Shown here: positions 8,383 to 17,263 of the stretch, in pieces | Layout: each line of letters starts with the position of its first letter | Numbering within the stretch: position 1 is the stretch's first letter | Assembly (NCBI RefSeq): GCF_030548175.1 | Contig: NZ_JAUORX010000011.1 | Coordinates: 1-64,000, forward strand | Direction of reading: 5' to 3' | Origin: Cognatishimia sp. 1_MG-2023 | GTDB lineage: Bacteria; Pseudomonadota; Alphaproteobacteria; Rhodobacterales; Rhodobacteraceae | Length of the DNA stretch: 64,000 nucleotides | Notes under the pieces: model-generated | Databases searched by the model: none | The model's input: the letters and a program-made list of their open reading frames with translations, nothing else | Told to the model about the DNA's origin: nothing | Position numbers and translations under genes: made by a program

Positions 8383-9599
8383 CACTTGGCGTCCTTCTGG
8401 TCTAGGGTCTCGTTGATCTGTTCTAGGATATGATCCGTGACCATGGCACCTTCGGAAACAGTTTCCCATCCAGCATGAACCATTTTCGCAACCTTATCCG
8501 GCGCCATCAGGCTGGCCAGGGCCGCAGATAAAGACTCCACATCCTTCACAATCCGCGCCGCACCCGCCCGTGCTAGCCGCGAATACGCCTGAAGATGCTG
8601 CCGAACTCCCGGCCCATATAAGACTGCAGACCCCAAAGCCGCAGGTTCAAACGGGTTCCGCCCGCCATGCCCGCTGACCAACGAACTGCCCAGTAGTGTG
8701 ATTGGCGCCACGCGGTAAAACAAACCCAACTCTTCGGCGTTTTCTGCCAACAGGATTTGCGTCCGCTCCTCTGGCATCTCGGCATCATCCCAATGGCTGA
8801 CGCGCCATTTCTGTGCCTCGCATTCCGTACGAATGGCTGCGGCCTGTTCAGGTCGATCAGGCACAATCATCAACAGCAACCGTGGCGACAGCCTCATTGT
8901 CGCCCGCTGAGCCGTTAATACGATATTCAATTCTTCTGGCTGAATGCGCGCGGCCAACCAAACAGGCCGCGCCGTTAAGCTATCACTCAGGTCATCCAGA
9001 TCACTTTCCGAGCAATTCAGCGCTGGGCTATCTTCCAATAGTGGCCCGCTGTCTTCAACCTGCGCCTCCATGCCCAACATCCGCCGCAAGCGAAACCCAC
9101 TCGCCGAGTCGTGCGCGTAAATCTTGGTAAAAAGCTGCAACGTTGGCTTCAGCGAATCCGGCAGCCACCGCCAATTGCGATGCTCAAGATCGAGCTCATC
9201 AGCGTCGATCAAAAACGAAGGGATACCGCGCTCATGTGCACCACTGATCAACGCAGGCCGCACTGCAGGGCCTTTCCATAACAGCACATCAGGTTCCCAG
9301 TGATGAAAGAAACGGCTGACATCCGCGGGGTTCTCGCTTGGCAATTCGACAAATTGCACACAGTCAGGCACCCCCAAGGGGCGCTCTTTTACGGCTGACA
9401 CTGTCAGAATGACATGCCCGTCGTCACGTTGTGTCGCCAGCTTTCTACCCAGCTGCACCATAGCAATGGCATCACTCGCCACAGCGCAATGCACCCAGAT
9501 CAATGTTCCATCCGGGCGCAGCCGATCCGGTTGTTGCCAATGCGACGACTCGCGCCGTGCAAAGGCCAGATAGGCGGTCAGGGAAAGCGATGGAGCCAT
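8382..9599 (-). CDS. waaA: 3-deoxy-D-manno-octulosonic acid (Kdo) transferase-like protein
   Basis: A 405-residue GT30-type glycosyltransferase predicted to attach Kdo to lipid A precursor at the inner membrane. The C-terminal donor-site region is recognisable: LLGSSLVSGHGGRNPFEPAA followed by LGSAVLYGP. The N-terminal part keeps WVHCAVASDAIA where canonical WaaA has the WxHxxSVGE motif, so the usual Gly-Glu (the proposed catalytic base) is Ser-Asp here. The first residues are only weakly hydrophobic. Coupling to lpxK and its place in the lipid A cluster support the assignment. Whether the altered motif changes activity is unknown. Confidence 0.85.
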   Translation of the reverse strand: MAPSLSLTAYLAFARRESSHWQQPDRLRPDGTLIWVHCAVASDAIAMVQLGRKLATQRDDGHVILTVSAVKERPLGVPDCVQFVELPSENPADVSRFFHHWEPDVLLWKGPAVRPALISGAHERGIPSFLIDADELDLEHRNWRWLPDSLKPTLQLFTKIYAHDSASGFRLRRMLGMEAQVEDSGPLLEDSPALNCSESDLDDLSDSLTARPVWLAARIQPEELNIVLTAQRATMRLSPRLLLMIVPDRPEQAAAIRTECEAQKWRVSHWDDAEMPEERTQILLAENAEELGLFYRVAPITLLGSSLVSGHGGRNPFEPAALGSAVLYGPGVRQHLQAYSRLARAGAARIVKDVESLSAALASLMAPDKVAKMVHAGWETVSEGAMVTDHILEQINETLDQKDAK

Positions 9600-9759
9600 A
9601 AAGTGTGCGCGCTTTGATCCGGGCCGACAATCGGCGTTAAAGGTCTTGGCAAATTAGGCGCATCGCCCCCTAGCGACAAGGGACATAACGCCCCTTTGGT
9701 TGACCTCCTTTGCCGGATCGGGCAACCATTTCGCTAAAGTCTGCCTTGAAAGCCACTTG

Positions 9760-10497
9760 ATGAAACCTTTTCTGATTTTACAACTGCGCCCGGAAGCCGA
9801 GGCAAGTGACAATGAATTCCAAGCGATATTAAGCAAATCCGGTCTGACCGAGGCGGAAACCCATCGCTTGCAGTTGAACAAAGACGATATTCCAGCGGAA
9901 CTCTCTCTGGACGATTATGCCGGTGTGATCGTCGGTGGTGGCCCCGGCTGCGTCAGCGATGCCCCAGAGGATAAATCCGAAGTCGAAGCCAAGATCGAAA
10001 CCGAAATTCTTAGCCTTCTTCCAGAAATCACAAAACGTGATTTTCCGTTTATGGGCTGCTGCTATGGCATCGGCGTTTTGGGGCACCACCTTGGCCGCGT
10101 GGTAAACAAAGATAACTACGGCGAAGCTGCAGGCACCGCTGATTGCCGACTGACAGAGGCCGGCAAATCAGACCCTGTTCTTGCGGGAATGCCCGACCAA
10201 TTCGACGCCTTTGTTGGCCACAAAGAAGCCATGCAACGCCTACCCGAAGGCTGCACGCATCTGGTCGAATCCCCCACCTGCCCATTCCAAATGATCCGCT
10301 TTGGTCAGAACGTTTATGCGACTCAATTCCACCCCGAAGCAGACGCAGCCGGGTTTGAAGTGCGCATCGGGGTCTACAAAAACAAAGGGTATTTTCCACC
10401 AGAAGAAGCGGACGCTTTAATCGCTATGTGCCATGCAGCGGATGTGCACGCACCAGAAAAGATTTTGCGCAATTTCGTGGACGTTTACCGCGGTTGA
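9760..10497 (+). CDS. Class I glutamine amidotransferase-like protein
   Basis: A 245-residue stand-alone GATase domain related to the glutaminase part of GMP synthase. The nucleophile elbow reads FMGCCYGIGVLG (about residues 104-115) and the catalytic His-Glu is in QFHPEAD (about 190). The substrate is unknown; relatives hydrolyse glutamine or gamma-glutamyl bonds. I chose the ATG at 9760 (MKPFLILQLRPE); a TTG at 9700 is possible but adds a non-conserved leader. It is plus-strand between two minus-strand genes (waaA and cysQ) whose neighbours are normally contiguous in this family as I recall, so it looks like an insertion. Repeat copy B follows its stop. Confidence 0.85.
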   Translation: MKPFLILQLRPEAEASDNEFQAILSKSGLTEAETHRLQLNKDDIPAELSLDDYAGVIVGGGPGCVSDAPEDKSEVEAKIETEILSLLPEITKRDFPFMGCCYGIGVLGHHLGRVVNKDNYGEAAGTADCRLTEAGKSDPVLAGMPDQFDAFVGHKEAMQRLPEGCTHLVESPTCPFQMIRFGQNVYATQFHPEADAAGFEVRIGVYKNKGYFPPEEADALIAMCHAADVHAPEKILRNFVDVYRG

Positions 10498-10510
10498 TCC
10501 CGCGCGGATG

Positions 10511-10561
10511 CGGGGCTTTGCCCCTCAAACTCCCCAAAGTATTTAGACCAAGAAAAAACTA
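10511..10561 (+). repeat. Dispersed hairpin/GTATTT repeat, copy B
   Basis: GGGGC-TTT-GCCCC hairpin (10512-10524), then CCCCAAAGTATTTAGACC and an A-rich end (AAGAAAAAACTA). As in copy A, its edge provides the TAG stop codon of the converging minus-strand gene (cysQ). Confidence 0.7.
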
Positions 10562-11332
10562 ATAGACCAGCGCGTCCGAGATGCTTTGGTGCAGGGTGGC
10601 ATTGGCGCCAATCATGCCTGCCAAGCGGGGGTCTTTGTTGTTAAAGACTAAGGGCGCGCCATGACGGTCTGATGTGATCGCGCCAGCTTCTTGAAGGATC
10701 AAATCACCTGCTGCCACGTCCCATTCCCAAGTGGGTCTGAAGGTGAACATCGCGTCAAACTTTCCTTCGGCCACCAATGACAAGCGGTATGCAAGCGAGG
10801 GGCGGTGATTGCGTTTCACATCCGGAAGCGCGTGCCAGTTTTTCGCATCCATCGCTGGTTTAGTTGCCAGTATATCTGCGCCGGTCAGATCTGGTCGGCG
10901 CCCAACAGCGATTACATCCCCGTTCAAATGCGCCCCTTGCCCAAGCTCGGCTGTATAAAGTTTGTCTCGCAATGGCAGGTAAACAACGGCCGCCGTCACT
11001 TTACCCTTTTCAGCAATCGCCAGTGAATGTGCCCAGGTTGAATCGCCCGCAATGAAACTGCGAGTGCCATCAATGGGGTCGATGATAAACACGCGCTCGT
11101 CGTTCAGGCGTGCATCATCCTGCGGCGATTCTTCGGACAGCCATCCATAGTCAGGCCGCGCCGCGCGCAGCTCTGCGTCAAGCATCCGGTTCACCGCCAG
11201 ATCAGCCTCGGTCACGGGGCCTGCGCCATCCGCCTTGTCCCAGACCTCTGGGTTTTTACCAGCAAAGCCACAGGCAATTCGGCCCGCTTCTTGGGCGGCG
11301 TCAATCAGTAGGGAAAGGTCACTGCCCGGCAA
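10559..11332 (-). CDS. cysQ: 3'(2'),5'-bisphosphate nucleotidase / inositol monophosphatase family (CysQ-like)
   Basis: A 257-residue metal-dependent phosphatase. Both family signatures are present: DPIDGTRSF (metal site, about residues 84-92) and WEWDVAAGDLILQEAG (about 202-217), plus EES in the 60s as a third metal ligand. CysQ-type members hydrolyse PAP from sulfate assimilation; inositol-phosphate activity cannot be excluded. The start is a TTG at 11332 with AGGAA upstream, lying inside the last codons of pmbA (14-bp overlap), so it depends on pmbA translation. No in-frame ATG fits. Confidence 0.88.
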   Translation of the reverse strand: MPGSDLSLLIDAAQEAGRIACGFAGKNPEVWDKADGAGPVTEADLAVNRMLDAELRAARPDYGWLSEESPQDDARLNDERVFIIDPIDGTRSFIAGDSTWAHSLAIAEKGKVTAAVVYLPLRDKLYTAELGQGAHLNGDVIAVGRRPDLTGADILATKPAMDAKNWHALPDVKRNHRPSLAYRLSLVAEGKFDAMFTFRPTWEWDVAAGDLILQEAGAITSDRHGAPLVFNNKDPRLAGMIGANATLHQSISDALVY

Positions 11333-12665
11333 GGGTCATTCCTTCGACCAACAGCGACGGCACGACGCGGGTCAGATGGGCACGCGCGTCGTTGGCTGGC
11401 ACAATGCTGCGCAACATGTCACGCAGGTTGCCCGCAATTGTACATTCATTCACCGCATGGGTGATCTCGCCATTTTCGACCCAAAGACCAGCCGCACCGC
11501 GCGAATAGTCGCCGTTGTTCGGGTTGATGGTGGACCCAATCATAGAGGTCACAATCAGGCCAGTGCCCATATCGCGGATCAGATCAGCGCGGCTTTTGTC
11601 GCCCTGCGTCAGCGCGATGTTCCATGTACTTGGTGACGGCGGGCCACCCACACCACGTGCCGCGTTACCAGTGCTTTCAAGGCCCAGTTTGCGCGCATTG
11701 GCTAAATCCAGCGTCCAACTGGTCAGCACGCCGTTATCAACAATCGCCCGCTTTTGCGTTGGCAAACCTTCGGCATCAAACGGACGCGAGCCAGAGGCGC
11801 GCGCGCGATGTGGGTCTTCGATGATCGACAGATCGGTTGGCAAAACTTCTTGTTCCAAAGCATCCAGCAACCACGATGAGCCACGTGCAATCGCTGCCCC
11901 ATTGATCGCACCCAAAAGGTGCCCAATCAAAGAGCTGGAAATCCGTTCATCAAACAATACCGGAAAGGCGCCGGTTGGTGGCTGTTTCGCATCGCGACGC
12001 GCCAAGGCGCGTTCCGCAGCGCTGCGACCAATGTCTTTTGCATCGCGTAGGTCCGCTTGGAAAATGCGGCTATCGCCGTCGTAATCCCGCTCCATATCAG
12101 CGCCGGTGCCCGCAATCGCGACACAGGATAGCCCGCGATCCGTACGGGCATAACCGCCAGAAAATCCGTTGCTAGCTGCCAAATGCACCTGCGTGGCACC
12201 ATAGCCCGCAGAGGTTGCTTGAACCTGCGAAATCCCGTCTACAGCCAGTGCACTTGCCTCAGCTTCTGCTGCATCGGCTTGTAACTCTTCGGGGGCAGGT
12301 TCCGCAGAAGGATCACACAGCTCTAGCGCATCAATGTCCCAAGATTGCACCAGCTGATCCGCGCGTGCCAAACCGATATGGGGGTCTTCGGGTGCTTCTT
12401 TTGCCATGGCAACAGCACGTTCAGCCATCATCGCAATCGTCGCATCGCTGATATCAGACGCAGACACATTCGCCTGTCGTTGGCCTATGAAAACCCGCAG
12501 GCCAATATCGGTTCCTTCGGAGCGTTCCGCATGTTCCAGCGCGCCGCCGCGTACATCAATTGAAACCGAGGTGCCCTGCACCGCCATCGCATCGGCGCCA
12601 TCGGCCCCGGCTTTTTGCGCTGCGTCCAGCAATTGCTGGGTCAGCTCTTGCAAAGTTTTGCTCAT
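11319..12665 (-). CDS. pmbA: TldD/PmbA family metalloprotease, PmbA-like
   Basis: A 448-residue protein of the TldE/PmbA branch. With TldD it forms a heterodimeric protease that processes small peptides and modified leader peptides; PmbA is the partner lacking the zinc-binding HExxxH, which I do not find here either. Recognisable features are the N-terminal SVSIDVRGGALEHAERSE, the central FPVLFDERISSSLIGHLLG, GNAARGVGGPPSPS, and the C-terminal NNGDYSRGAAGLWVENGEI. Length is typical. It is the first gene of a two-gene unit with cysQ. No tldD is in the window. Confidence 0.92.
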   Translation of the reverse strand: MSKTLQELTQQLLDAAQKAGADGADAMAVQGTSVSIDVRGGALEHAERSEGTDIGLRVFIGQRQANVSASDISDATIAMMAERAVAMAKEAPEDPHIGLARADQLVQSWDIDALELCDPSAEPAPEELQADAAEAEASALAVDGISQVQATSAGYGATQVHLAASNGFSGGYARTDRGLSCVAIAGTGADMERDYDGDSRIFQADLRDAKDIGRSAAERALARRDAKQPPTGAFPVLFDERISSSLIGHLLGAINGAAIARGSSWLLDALEQEVLPTDLSIIEDPHRARASGSRPFDAEGLPTQKRAIVDNGVLTSWTLDLANARKLGLESTGNAARGVGGPPSPSTWNIALTQGDKSRADLIRDMGTGLIVTSMIGSTINPNNGDYSRGAAGLWVENGEITHAVNECTIAGNLRDMLRSIVPANDARAHLTRVVPSLLVEGMTLAGQ

Positions 12666-12730
12666 CCTGCCTCCGCGGAGTTGTTCTCTTCAGGTAGACC
12701 GGGATGCCCCGCAAGGCAAGCCTATCCCCA

Positions 12731-12766
12731 ATAAAATAGGCCGCCCAGAGTGTGTCTGGGCGGCCT
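12731..12766 (-). terminator. Terminator of the DUF2125 gene
   Basis: Perfect 12-bp stem (AGGCCGCCCAGA / TCTGGGCGGCCT, 12738-12749 and 12755-12766) with a 5-nt loop. On the minus strand it is followed by TATTTTATT. Confidence 0.88.
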
Positions 12767-12785
12767 GCATTTCACGCATTTTGCG

Positions 12786-14294
12786 TTATTTGATGCGCTG
12801 ACCGTTTGCCAGAACGTGACCGTCTTCGTTCACTTCGATGGTCGAGTTCAGCTCGTCCTCGGCTGGACCAGGGGTCGTGAACAGACCCATCATCATCCGC
12901 GCGCCCATCGCGTCTTGTTCTTGAACGATGCCCATTTGGATCAGCTTATCCAGCAGGCCATTGCCGCCCAACAGACGAAAGTTCGCCTCGCCCAATGGGC
13001 GCGGCATGCCATCAAAGCTTTGGGTGTCGGTATTGTCGAAGGTGAAATCACCTTTACCAGTCAGCTCCGCGCCACCAATTTCAATCACCAGATCGCTTAG
13101 GGTTAATGCTGTCAACTCACCCGGAAACTCGTCAGAATCTTCGATGGTTGGGTCCATCAGGTCCATCAACAGACGGGTTTTGCCTTCTAGGTCAAAGCTT
13201 AGCGTCGCTGGATCACGAGGCAAAACTGCCGTTGGATCAAAGATGCTCCACAACAAATCAGGCACAGCCAAACCGCCCAGCGTCAGGCCAAAGGCAAAGT
13301 CCTGCTCTTCATCTGCAGCCATCAATGGCATCAACAGTTCATAACCCGCTTCGGCCATTTCGAAAGAAACCGGGAACGGAATATCGCTACCTGCAACGTT
13401 TACAGTGATGTCAGAACCGCCACCTGCATATGCAAAACCAGCCTCGTCCATCGCCATTTCCAGCTCGCCAGAACCAGCAGAGGTTTCGACGTTAAAGGCA
13501 TCGCCATCCGCAGTGCCTTTTAGCTGCATCTGCGAACCACCTTGGGAAAACGTACCAGTGAAGCCAAAGCCCGCTTTGAACAGCGCGGTTGGATCTTCAA
13601 CGTCATAGTCTGATGGAACGACGGCCTCGCCCTCAAAGCTTAGGTTATCAACCGAACCCGTCGCGACAACATCTGCGCTTTCTGCTTCGTCAACGACACG
13701 CAGCTCATATGTGACCTGATCAGCGCTAAACTTTTGCGCCACATCGCGCATATCGCCAACTTTCATCGTCGACTGACCAATCACGTTGTTGATGACCATT
13801 TCAAATGTCAGCTCGTCTGGCGCGTCGCCATCCACAACAAATTCGGTCAAAGCCATTTTTAGGCTTGCAGCAGTATAGCTATAGGCCAGATCGTCAGGGT
13901 CACCCGAAACGATGGTCGACATGCCGGTCATGTCCAACGCGACAGTTGCGTTCAGCGCTTCGCCTTCCGCAGGGTCGACATCAATTTTCAGCGTCGATGT
14001 GGATGGCATACCAACAGCAACAGAGCCATCACCTTGATCGGTAAAACTCATTTCCGGCATGGACATGACAAAGGTGCCTTCGTCTTCCGGCAAGTCCCAA
14101 ACCATGGACAAGTTCGTAATGGTTAATGTGTCACCAGAACGGCTTTCATCACCCGTCACCACATAACCAAAATCGGTCATATAGGTCCGCCAGTCATTCC
14201 AGACGTCTTGGCCAGTAACATCTGCCATCGCGGCAGAAGATGTAAATGCGCAGGCCAACGCTGTGGCCCCAGTTAATTGAGTCCAACGAGACAT
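12786..14294 (-). CDS. DUF2125 domain-containing exported protein
   Basis: A 502-residue protein with a signal peptide (MSRWTQLTGATALACAFTSS..., cleavage near residue 24 after AMA). The mature part is acidic and rich in beta-type alternation, with the pattern of DUF2125 proteins found in Rhodobacteraceae and Rhizobiales (start VTGQDVWNDWRTYMTDFGY). Function is unknown; a periplasmic or envelope role is likely from the signal peptide alone. The ATG at 14294 has GGGAAGGG upstream; a start at 14354 would add residues before the signal peptide. It is divergent from the SDR gene and ends at a strong terminator. Confidence 0.85.
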   Translation of the reverse strand: MSRWTQLTGATALACAFTSSAAMADVTGQDVWNDWRTYMTDFGYVVTGDESRSGDTLTITNLSMVWDLPEDEGTFVMSMPEMSFTDQGDGSVAVGMPSTSTLKIDVDPAEGEALNATVALDMTGMSTIVSGDPDDLAYSYTAASLKMALTEFVVDGDAPDELTFEMVINNVIGQSTMKVGDMRDVAQKFSADQVTYELRVVDEAESADVVATGSVDNLSFEGEAVVPSDYDVEDPTALFKAGFGFTGTFSQGGSQMQLKGTADGDAFNVETSAGSGELEMAMDEAGFAYAGGGSDITVNVAGSDIPFPVSFEMAEAGYELLMPLMAADEEQDFAFGLTLGGLAVPDLLWSIFDPTAVLPRDPATLSFDLEGKTRLLMDLMDPTIEDSDEFPGELTALTLSDLVIEIGGAELTGKGDFTFDNTDTQSFDGMPRPLGEANFRLLGGNGLLDKLIQMGIVQEQDAMGARMMMGLFTTPGPAEDELNSTIEVNEDGHVLANGQRIK

Positions 14295-14424
14295 AACGAA
14301 CCCTTCCCAAATAAAATTCCCTAATAACTTCGGGTCTTGCATGCCGATGGTCAAGGGGCAAGGGCTGGACCAGAAGCCTCTGGATGGCTACCAATTGGAT
14401 CAAATCGCAAATGAGGGCCCGCGA

Positions 14425-15177
14425 ATGTCTAATATGCAAGGAAAGACCGTTCTAATCACCGGCGCTAGCCGCGGCATCGGTGCCAGTGCCGCGCGGGTTT
14501 TCGCCGATGCAGGTGCAAATGTTGCTTTGGTCGCGCGCAGCGAAGACGCCATCGCCGACCTGACCGCTGAACTTGGCAAAAACGCCATCGCGATTCCATG
14601 CGATGTGAGTCGCTATTGGGAGGTCGAAAAGGCAGTGCAAGCTTGCGTTGAGACCTTTGGCGGTATCGACGTGCTGGTGAACAACGCGGGCGTAATTGAA
14701 CCTGTCTCGCATTTGTCAGACGCTGACCCAGAGGCATGGGGCCACGTGATCGACATTAATTTAAAGGGCGTATTCAACGGGATGCGCGCCGCCATGCCAG
14801 TGATGATCGATAATGGCGGTGGCACGCTTTTGACCATCGGCTCAGGTGCTGCCCATGGTCCGGTCGAAGGATGGAGCCATTATTGCAGCTCCAAAGCCGC
14901 CGCATTGATGCTGACCCGGATGGCAGACAAAGAAGCCGCCGACAAAGGCATCCGTGCCATCAGCCTGTCCCCCGGAACCGTCGCCACGCAAATGCAACGC
15001 GAAATCAAAGCCAGCGGCGTGAACCCCGTCAGCCAGTTGGATTGGGAGGTGCACATCCCACCAGAATGGCCTGCGAAAACCCTGCTGTGGATGTGTGGTG
15101 CTGACGCGGATGAATTCCTTGGCAGTGAAATATCACTCCGCGATGAAACAATCCGAAAGAAAGTGGGCCTGATTTGA
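14425..15177 (+). CDS. Short-chain dehydrogenase/reductase (SDR)
   Basis: A 250-residue NAD(P)-dependent oxidoreductase of the classical SDR type. The cofactor motif TGASRGIG begins near residue 13, NNAG near 85, and the catalytic residues are in SGAAHGPVEGWSHYCSSKAA (Ser, Tyr-X3-Lys). The substrate is not predictable. I chose the ATG at 14425 (MSNMQGKTVLITG) with GAGG upstream. The gene is coupled by a 4-bp TTGA overlap to an enoyl-CoA hydratase-like gene, suggesting the pair acts on a shared acyl or hydroxyacyl substrate (inference). Confidence 0.9.
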   Translation: MSNMQGKTVLITGASRGIGASAARVFADAGANVALVARSEDAIADLTAELGKNAIAIPCDVSRYWEVEKAVQACVETFGGIDVLVNNAGVIEPVSHLSDADPEAWGHVIDINLKGVFNGMRAAMPVMIDNGGGTLLTIGSGAAHGPVEGWSHYCSSKAAALMLTRMADKEAADKGIRAISLSPGTVATQMQREIKASGVNPVSQLDWEVHIPPEWPAKTLLWMCGADADEFLGSEISLRDETIRKKVGLI

Positions 15178-15785
15178 TCCAACTAAGCAAAGAGCCAACA
15201 GGCCTCTGGATCGTTACCATCAATCGCCCGGAAAAGGCCAACTCCCTGACCGAGGCCATGCTGACCGAGCTGGCCGACATCATGGAAACGGCCCAAGACG
15301 CTCGTGCTGTGATCATCACAGGCAACGGTAAAGTCTTTTCCGCAGGCGCTGATCTGGACGAGGCCCGCGCGGGCCTCGCAACCAGCCCAGTGTGGGAGCG
15401 CCTTTCCGGCGCGGTCGCTGCTTTACCCGGCTTGACCATCGCAGCACTGAACGGCACCTTGGCCGGGGGCGCAAACGGCATGGCACTGGCCTGCGACATC
15501 CGCATTGCAGTGCCAACCGCCAAGTTCTTTTATCCTGTTATGAAGCTTGGGTTTCTCCCGCAACCTTCAGACCCCAAACGCATGGCTGCACTGATCGGAC
15601 CCGCCCGCACCAAACTGGTGCTGATGGGGGGCCAAAAGCTGACGGCAGAAGAGGCATTTAACTTTGGCCTAATCGACCGCATCGTTGATCCTGCGGAGTT
15701 GATGGAAACCGCAAGAGTGCTTGTCGCAGATACGCTAGGGGCCAAACCAGAGATCGTGACCGGTATTAAAGCGCTTTGTACCTAA
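15174..15785 (+). CDS. Enoyl-CoA hydratase/isomerase family protein
   Basis: A 203-residue crotonase-fold protein, shorter than the usual ~260 residues because the C-terminal helical part is reduced. The oxyanion-hole regions are visible: FSAGADLDE (about residue 56) and NGTLAGGANGMALACD (about 93). The glutamates that catalyse hydration in classical enoyl-CoA hydratase are not obvious (VMKLGFLPQPSDPKR in that region), so activity may differ. The start is TTG at 15174, overlapping the SDR stop (TTGA), so translation is coupled. Confidence 0.85.
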   Translation: MIQLSKEPTGLWIVTINRPEKANSLTEAMLTELADIMETAQDARAVIITGNGKVFSAGADLDEARAGLATSPVWERLSGAVAALPGLTIAALNGTLAGGANGMALACDIRIAVPTAKFFYPVMKLGFLPQPSDPKRMAALIGPARTKLVLMGGQKLTAEEAFNFGLIDRIVDPAELMETARVLVADTLGAKPEIVTGIKALCT

Positions 15786-15790
15786 AGAAT

Positions 15791-15835
15791 GGGGGCTTTG
15801 CCCCCAAACCCCCAAGGTATTTGGATCAAGAAAAA
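15791..15835 (+). repeat. Dispersed hairpin/GTATTT repeat, copy C
   Basis: GGGGGC-TTT-GCCCCC hairpin (15791-15805), then CCCCCAAGGTATTTGGATC and AAGAAAAA. It lies 3' of the enoyl-CoA hydratase-like gene and upstream of mscS. Confidence 0.7.
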
Positions 15836-15940
15836 TGGCATGCTAGGGCTGAGGCAACCTTGCGGAAATTCCCATCGTTTTTCTTGAGCTTTCTGTCATG
15901 AACAGGCAATAGATTAAGGCGCAGCGCACAGGGGCAGGGC

Positions 15941-17263
15941 ATGGAACAACAACCAGAAATCATTCAACAGGCACTGGGCTTTGCCCAACAAGGCTGGGAC
16001 ATTGCAGAAGGCTGGCTACTTAGTCCTGCTGCCTGGTCCCAATTTGCCATATTGGTTGTCGCGTTTTTGATTGCCTTATGGGTTACGCGTAAACTGCGAC
16101 CCATCCTGACTAAGCTGCTGACGCCAGCCGAAGACCAAAACGGCTATCTGGCACAAGCTCGCCGCTTTGTGTTGCAGTTCGTACCACTTTTGTTGCCGCT
16201 GATTGCCTACGGGCTGACCGGCGTTGGTGAAAACGTCACGCGCAGTGTGTTTGGCTCTGGCGCTGTGATCGCCTTTGGCAATCGGTTGATCCTGTTCTTG
16301 GCCGTCCGAATTCTGGTCAAAGAAGTCATCCAAGACAGTTTCCTTAAGGTTCTTGGCAAATACATCCTAATCCCTGTCGCCGCACTGCATGCGCTGGGCC
16401 TTTTGGCGCTTGTCACGGCCAAGCTTGACGCAACTGTTGTGCCCTTGGGCAACCTTAGCTTTTCACTGCTGTTCCTCGTGCGCTTTGCCATCGTAGGCGG
16501 CGCGATCTTCTGGTTGGGGCGCTGGTCAAACGCCCAATCGACAGCCTTAATCCAAAGCCAAAAAGAAATGCGCCCAGCCATGCGAGAGCTGGCCACCAAA
16601 GCTGCTGAAATCGCGATATTTGGCATCGCCTTTTTGCTGTTGATGAACATCATGGGCATCTCGCTGACCTCGCTTGCGGTCTTGGGTGGTGCAATTGGTG
16701 TCGGCCTTGGTTTTGGTCTGCAAAAGATCGCCTCGAACTTTATTTCGGGCGTTATCCTGTTGCTCGAAGGGCAGGCAACCGTTGGCGATTATGTCGAACT
16801 GGATGGCGGCGAAGCAGGCACCATCGTGAAAATGACCGCCCGTGCCGCCATCCTTGAAACCTTTGATGGCCGCTGGATCGTGGTCCCGAATGAGGATTTC
16901 ATCACCACTCGCGTCGTGAATTATTCTGACAGCGGATCGGCCAACCGCTACGAAGCCCCGTTTTCAGTGAGCTATGACACCGACATCAACAAAATCCCCG
17001 CAATCATCGAAGCCGCTGTCGCCAAGTTGGACTTCGTGCTAGAGGACCCAGACGGCCCCGATTGCGAATTGCGCGGCTTCGGCGATTCCGGCGTCGATTT
17101 CGCAGTGGAATTCTGGGTCAACGGGATCGACGACGGTAAGAACAAATTCACGCCCAAGGTGCTGTTCGCCATTTGGAACGCGCTCAAAGACAACAACATT
17201 GAAATCCCCTATCCGCATCGCATGGTCGAGCTGAAGGGCGAATTGGTAACGCGTTCAGAATGA
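15941..17263 (+). CDS. MscS-family mechanosensitive ion channel
   Basis: A 440-residue membrane protein. About six hydrophobic segments fill residues 30-275. The pore-lining TM3 is typical (LGGAIGVGLGFGLQKIASNFISG, with the Gly/Ala zipper), followed by the beta domain (VGDYVELDGGEAGTIVKM) and the alpha/beta C-terminus. Such channels open on membrane tension during osmotic downshock. It has AGGGGCAGGG upstream of the ATG and overlaps the following flavoprotein gene by 4 bp (ATGA). Confidence 0.92.
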   Translation: MEQQPEIIQQALGFAQQGWDIAEGWLLSPAAWSQFAILVVAFLIALWVTRKLRPILTKLLTPAEDQNGYLAQARRFVLQFVPLLLPLIAYGLTGVGENVTRSVFGSGAVIAFGNRLILFLAVRILVKEVIQDSFLKVLGKYILIPVAALHALGLLALVTAKLDATVVPLGNLSFSLLFLVRFAIVGGAIFWLGRWSNAQSTALIQSQKEMRPAMRELATKAAEIAIFGIAFLLLMNIMGISLTSLAVLGGAIGVGLGFGLQKIASNFISGVILLLEGQATVGDYVELDGGEAGTIVKMTARAAILETFDGRWIVVPNEDFITTRVVNYSDSGSANRYEAPFSVSYDTDINKIPAIIEAAVAKLDFVLEDPDGPDCELRGFGDSGVDFAVEFWVNGIDDGKNKFTPKVLFAIWNALKDNNIEIPYPHRMVELKGELVTRSE

